Below, one piece after another: positions 57,084-64,000 of a DNA stretch of 64,000 nucleotides. A program made the translations under genes and the position numbers. Under the pieces are notes generated by a model. The model did not search any database and was not told the origin of the DNA. It was given only the letters and a program-made list of their open reading frames with translations. Positions within the stretch are counted from its first letter, which is position 1, and each line of letters opens with the position of its first letter. The DNA is from Petrosia ficiformis (lineage: Eukaryota; Porifera; Demospongiae; Haplosclerida; Petrosiidae), in the NCBI GenBank assembly GCA_947044365.1, contig OX345645.1, forward strand, positions 275,501 to 339,500, in the 5' to 3' direction.

Positions 57084-59331
57084 TATATTAATATTTGCAT
57101 CATATTAAACAGGTGTTGTCTGAGTATTTTCATTACAACAAAAGTGATGCTATCGATGCAATATTTGGCAATCGTGTTCTTGTTAATGGGGGTGTGGTCA
57201 ATTGTCCAACCAATCAAATTAAATCTGGAGAAAAAATAAAACTTTATTTTCACAGACATGAACCTGAGGTACAAAATACAACCACATACAACATGAACAA
57301 TATAGGGTATTTACAAGTATATGATGTATTCATGTATTCATATATACTACATTCTCAAGTGATATAGGATATTGTATTAATTAACCCTATAGGTTCTTAA
57401 TTATCCAGTTGATATAATTCATGTGAATGAACATATAGTGGTTGTTAATAAACCATGTTCTATTCCTGTTCATCCAGTAGGAAGATTCAAGGTTTATACA
57501 TATATGTATTAATGTACATACATATGTACATTACTAATCAATGTGTGTGCGTGTGCATACAATACATATGAATATAATGTTTGTGTACATGTGTATATAT
57601 GTTTGCATGTATGTACATACGTATATACATATGTAAGTATATATGGAGATAAGCTGATTGTATGCAATTAAATTATATACAGCAATAATATGTACGTAAA
57701 TACATACATCATGCATACATACATACGTACATACATACATACAGACATAAATATGACATACAGACATACATACATATATAGACATATATTATACATACAT
57801 ACATACATACGTACATACATACATACATACATACATACATACATACATACATACATACATACATACATACGTCCATACATACATACATACATACATCATG
57901 CAAACATATAAATACACATATTCTCTTTTAAAATAGAAGAATACAGTGATTGAAATATTAAGAGCAGAACATCCTGAACTAATTAAAAATGGAAAGAAGT
58001 TAAAAGTAGTACACAGGTTAATAATACAGGCTCACATACGTCTTATAATAACTTGTTTAACAGGTTAGACAGGTTAGTATCAGGTGTATTACTATTAGCA
58101 AGAAGTGATGATATTGCAAAGTGTCTTTGTCATCACATTTCACAAAGATGGATAAGAAAAGAGTATTTAGCAAGAGTAAAGGTACATATCATTAGCTGCA
58201 TCAGGAACTTATGATTGGCAAAGTTTTGAAGGAGTGTCTAACTACAGTACATACTTTCCCAAACTGCCTAGTTGTGATACATATATAGCAGATGTCATTC
58301 CATTATTTTCTGAATTCAACAGTATACAGGACAGCTCGTAAGCTCCTGGCTGCAATTACAAATGTACATATACTTGTAATTATACATATGTACATACACT
58401 TACACAATAGGGTGTGTTCCCTAGTGGTCTCATATTCGTCAAAAAACCTATTCAGAAGATACAAGAATTTCCGCCACTCTATATAGTGGATAGTAATGGT
58501 ATGTACATGTGTACATGTACTTGTAAGTTATGGTACATGTAGTCATGTACACAGTATATGTGTAGTATGTACATGTACATGTGACATACGTACTTATACT
58601 TATGTACACAGTACATGCTTGTGTGCATTATATACAAGTACATGTAAGTGGATAGTACATGTAGTCACGTACATGTGCAGTCGTGTATGTATATTGTGTG
58701 AGTGATGATACATGTATGTATGTATGTACATATGTACGTATGTATATATGTACAGTGAATGATTACATTGTTCACGTACATACATGTATCTCAGTACAAG
58801 TATTATTTTATAGTTGGATTAACACATTGTTTATCTCTTAAAAGGAAAACAAGCACTTTCATTGTTTAAAAAAATACGTGTTTTTAACAATGAGGAGTCA
58901 CTTGTTTTATGTCAACCAATCACTGGTCGTTCCCATCAAATACGAGTGCATTTAAACTCAATAGGTATATTTATTTATATTAGGTCATGTGACTGTCATG
59001 TGATATATATACATATGTAGGATACCCAATCATTGATGACGTTAAATATGGTGGTCAGTTGAGCTCAATAAAGTGAGTATACTCATATGAGACTGAGACC
59101 AAGTTTCTAGTCTCACCCAAACCCTGTAGTTATGTAGTTCCTCCCACTCCATATGACCACACTCACTACTCATGGTGTCCAGATTGTCAGAAGGGTACAA
59201 GAGATGTGTCACAAGTACATATAGAGGATCTTCTCTCACATCAAATCTCATTACATGCTCTTCAGTATTCCTGTGTACACCCTAAGTGGACATGGTCATT
59301 TGAAACTCCACCTCCATCATGGATTGAATAG
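56881..59331 (+). CDS. RPUSD2: RluA-family tRNA pseudouridine synthase (RPUSD2-like)
   Basis: Nine exons, 338 residues: 56881-56982, 57113-57268, 57393-57491, 57937-58016, 58064-58181, 58411-58498, 58845-58964, 59021-59072, 59130-59331. An S4-like N-terminal part (AIFGNRVLVNGGVVN) is followed by FHRHEPEV, VVVNKPCSIPVHPVGRF, the catalytic HRLDRLVSGVLLLARS with the RluA aspartate, ITGRSHQIRVHLNSIGYPII (motif III), and a C-terminal WCPDCQ...LHALQYS with a Cys pair as in RPUSD2. It should isomerise uridine to pseudouridine in tRNA or mRNA. Exon 1 ends at GTGGGT, chosen because the next exon reads only in phase 0. The human protein is longer at both ends. Introns contain TA, ACAT and GTAC repeats. 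Confidence 0.92.
57030..57080. repeat. (TA)n microsatellite in RPUSD2 intron 1
   Basis: Pure TA tract occupying over a third of the intron. Confidence 0.95.
57705..57900. repeat. (ACAT)n microsatellite in RPUSD2 intron 3
   Basis: CATA repeats with occasional ACGT variants; frames across it are artefacts. Confidence 0.95.
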
Positions 59332-59339
59332 ATTAAGAA

Positions 59340-59525
59340 TGTATGTATATATGTATGTATGTATGTACGTACGTACGTATGTACGTACGTACGTACGTAC
59401 GTACGTACGTATGTACGTACGTACGTACGTATGTATGTATATATGTACGTATGTATGTATGTATGTATTTTGTATGTATGTGTGTATGTATGTATGTATG
59501 TACGTATGTATGCATCTATATATTA
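59340..59525. repeat. (GTAC/GTAT)n tract downstream of RPUSD2
   Basis: Mixed GTAT and GTAC tetranucleotides beginning 9 bp after the RPUSD2 stop, so the 3' UTR probably contains it. GTAC repeats are self-complementary and could fold. Confidence 0.95.
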
Positions 59526-59628
59526 TAACTTGCTACATATTATGAATGAGATTATAAAATAATAATTCAGATACGATTATTCATGATAGCGGTATAGCAT
59601 AAAATATTAATTATATAAAACCTATTAA

Positions 59629-63517
<3,889 letters not shown>

Positions 63518-63559
63518 CTAACACACAAAAACATTTATAACAGTGTATTTTATATTTAT

Positions 63560-63975
63560 AATCCAGCATATAAGAGCTATTATTAAGAAATGTATTTTCA
63601 GTAAATCTTGTATATATTTAGGATACTTTATCTAGTGTATTTTCAGTATAATTATTTTATTTTCAGTATATTTGTATTTTCAGTATAATTATTTTATCTT
63701 GTATATTTTCAGTATATTTATATTTTCAGTATAATTATTTTATCTTGTATATTTTCAGTATATTTATATTTTCAGTATAATTATTTTATCTTGTATATTT
63801 TCAGTATATTTGTATTTTCAGTATAATTATTTTATCTTGTGTATTTTAAGTATATTTAATTTAGTGTATTTTCAGTATAATTATTTTATCTTGTGTATTT
63901 TCAGTATATTTTATCTTGTATATTTTCAGGATATTTTATCTTGTGTATTTTCAGGATATTTTATCTTGTGTAATT
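63560..63975. repeat. TTTTCAGTATAATTATTTTATCTTG minisatellite in CLPX intron
   Basis: Units of about 20-55 bp built from TATTTTCAGTATA and ATTATTTTATCTTGTATA run towards the window edge. The TTTTCAG strings resemble splice acceptors only on the strand opposite to CLPX. Confidence 0.9.
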
Positions 63976-64000
63976 TATAGTTAGCTAAAACAACACCAAT

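Overview
This window is nuclear DNA from a compact, AT-rich animal genome. Genes have many short introns (often 40-150 bp), and neighbouring genes lie tens to a few hundred bases apart in head-to-head or tail-to-tail pairs. The proteins are animal-type: a CRTC-like coactivator, Churchill (CHURC1), TBC1D7, a shieldin SHLD2-like protein, an AKAP13/ARHGEF28-like RhoGEF and sigma-class GSTs. With the short introns and abundant tetranucleotide repeats this suggests a non-bilaterian animal, most likely a sponge. That assignment is an inference.

Layout. 1-1095: a (TATG)n tract and the first two coding exons of a CRTC-like gene (-). 1100-4150: a minisatellite with a 54-bp unit and ~572/626-bp higher-order repeats. 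4609-13810: NR2C2AP (+), CHURC1 (-), TBC1D7 (+), an unrecognised basic protein (-), PSMC3/Rpt5 (+), CCNQ (-) and UQCR11 (-). 13906-27456: SHLD2 and SKIC3/TTC37 (+), only 50 bp apart. 27560-38369: the molybdopterin synthase locus MOCS2 (-). A 9.1-kb intron of its large-subunit gene holds an array of six intact, intronless sigma GST genes plus one degenerate copy, all on the opposite strand, and one 200-N gap. 38493-40630: an RNF115/126-type E3 ligase (+), followed by a ~1-kb minisatellite. 42207-56488: a 19-exon RhoGEF gene (-). 56881-59331: RPUSD2 (+). 59629-63517: the 3' part of mitochondrial CLPX (-), running off the window.

The genes are mostly unrelated housekeeping or signalling functions rather than one pathway: proteasome ATPase, complex III subunit, Ski-complex RNA decay, molybdenum cofactor synthesis, tRNA pseudouridylation, mitochondrial unfoldase, TSC regulation and double-strand-break repair choice. 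The local themes are architectural. There are at least five divergent promoters of 74-392 bp, four convergent 3' ends 90-220 bp apart, the nested GST array, and many palindromic or foldback elements and minisatellites inside introns.

Gene models were built by hand from reading frame, GT-AG boundaries, phase consistency and recalled family similarity. No searches were run. Exon sums are divisible by three for every complete model. The weakest points are the N-terminal part of MOCS2B, the true first exon of the RhoGEF, and the identity of the 7796-8866 protein.
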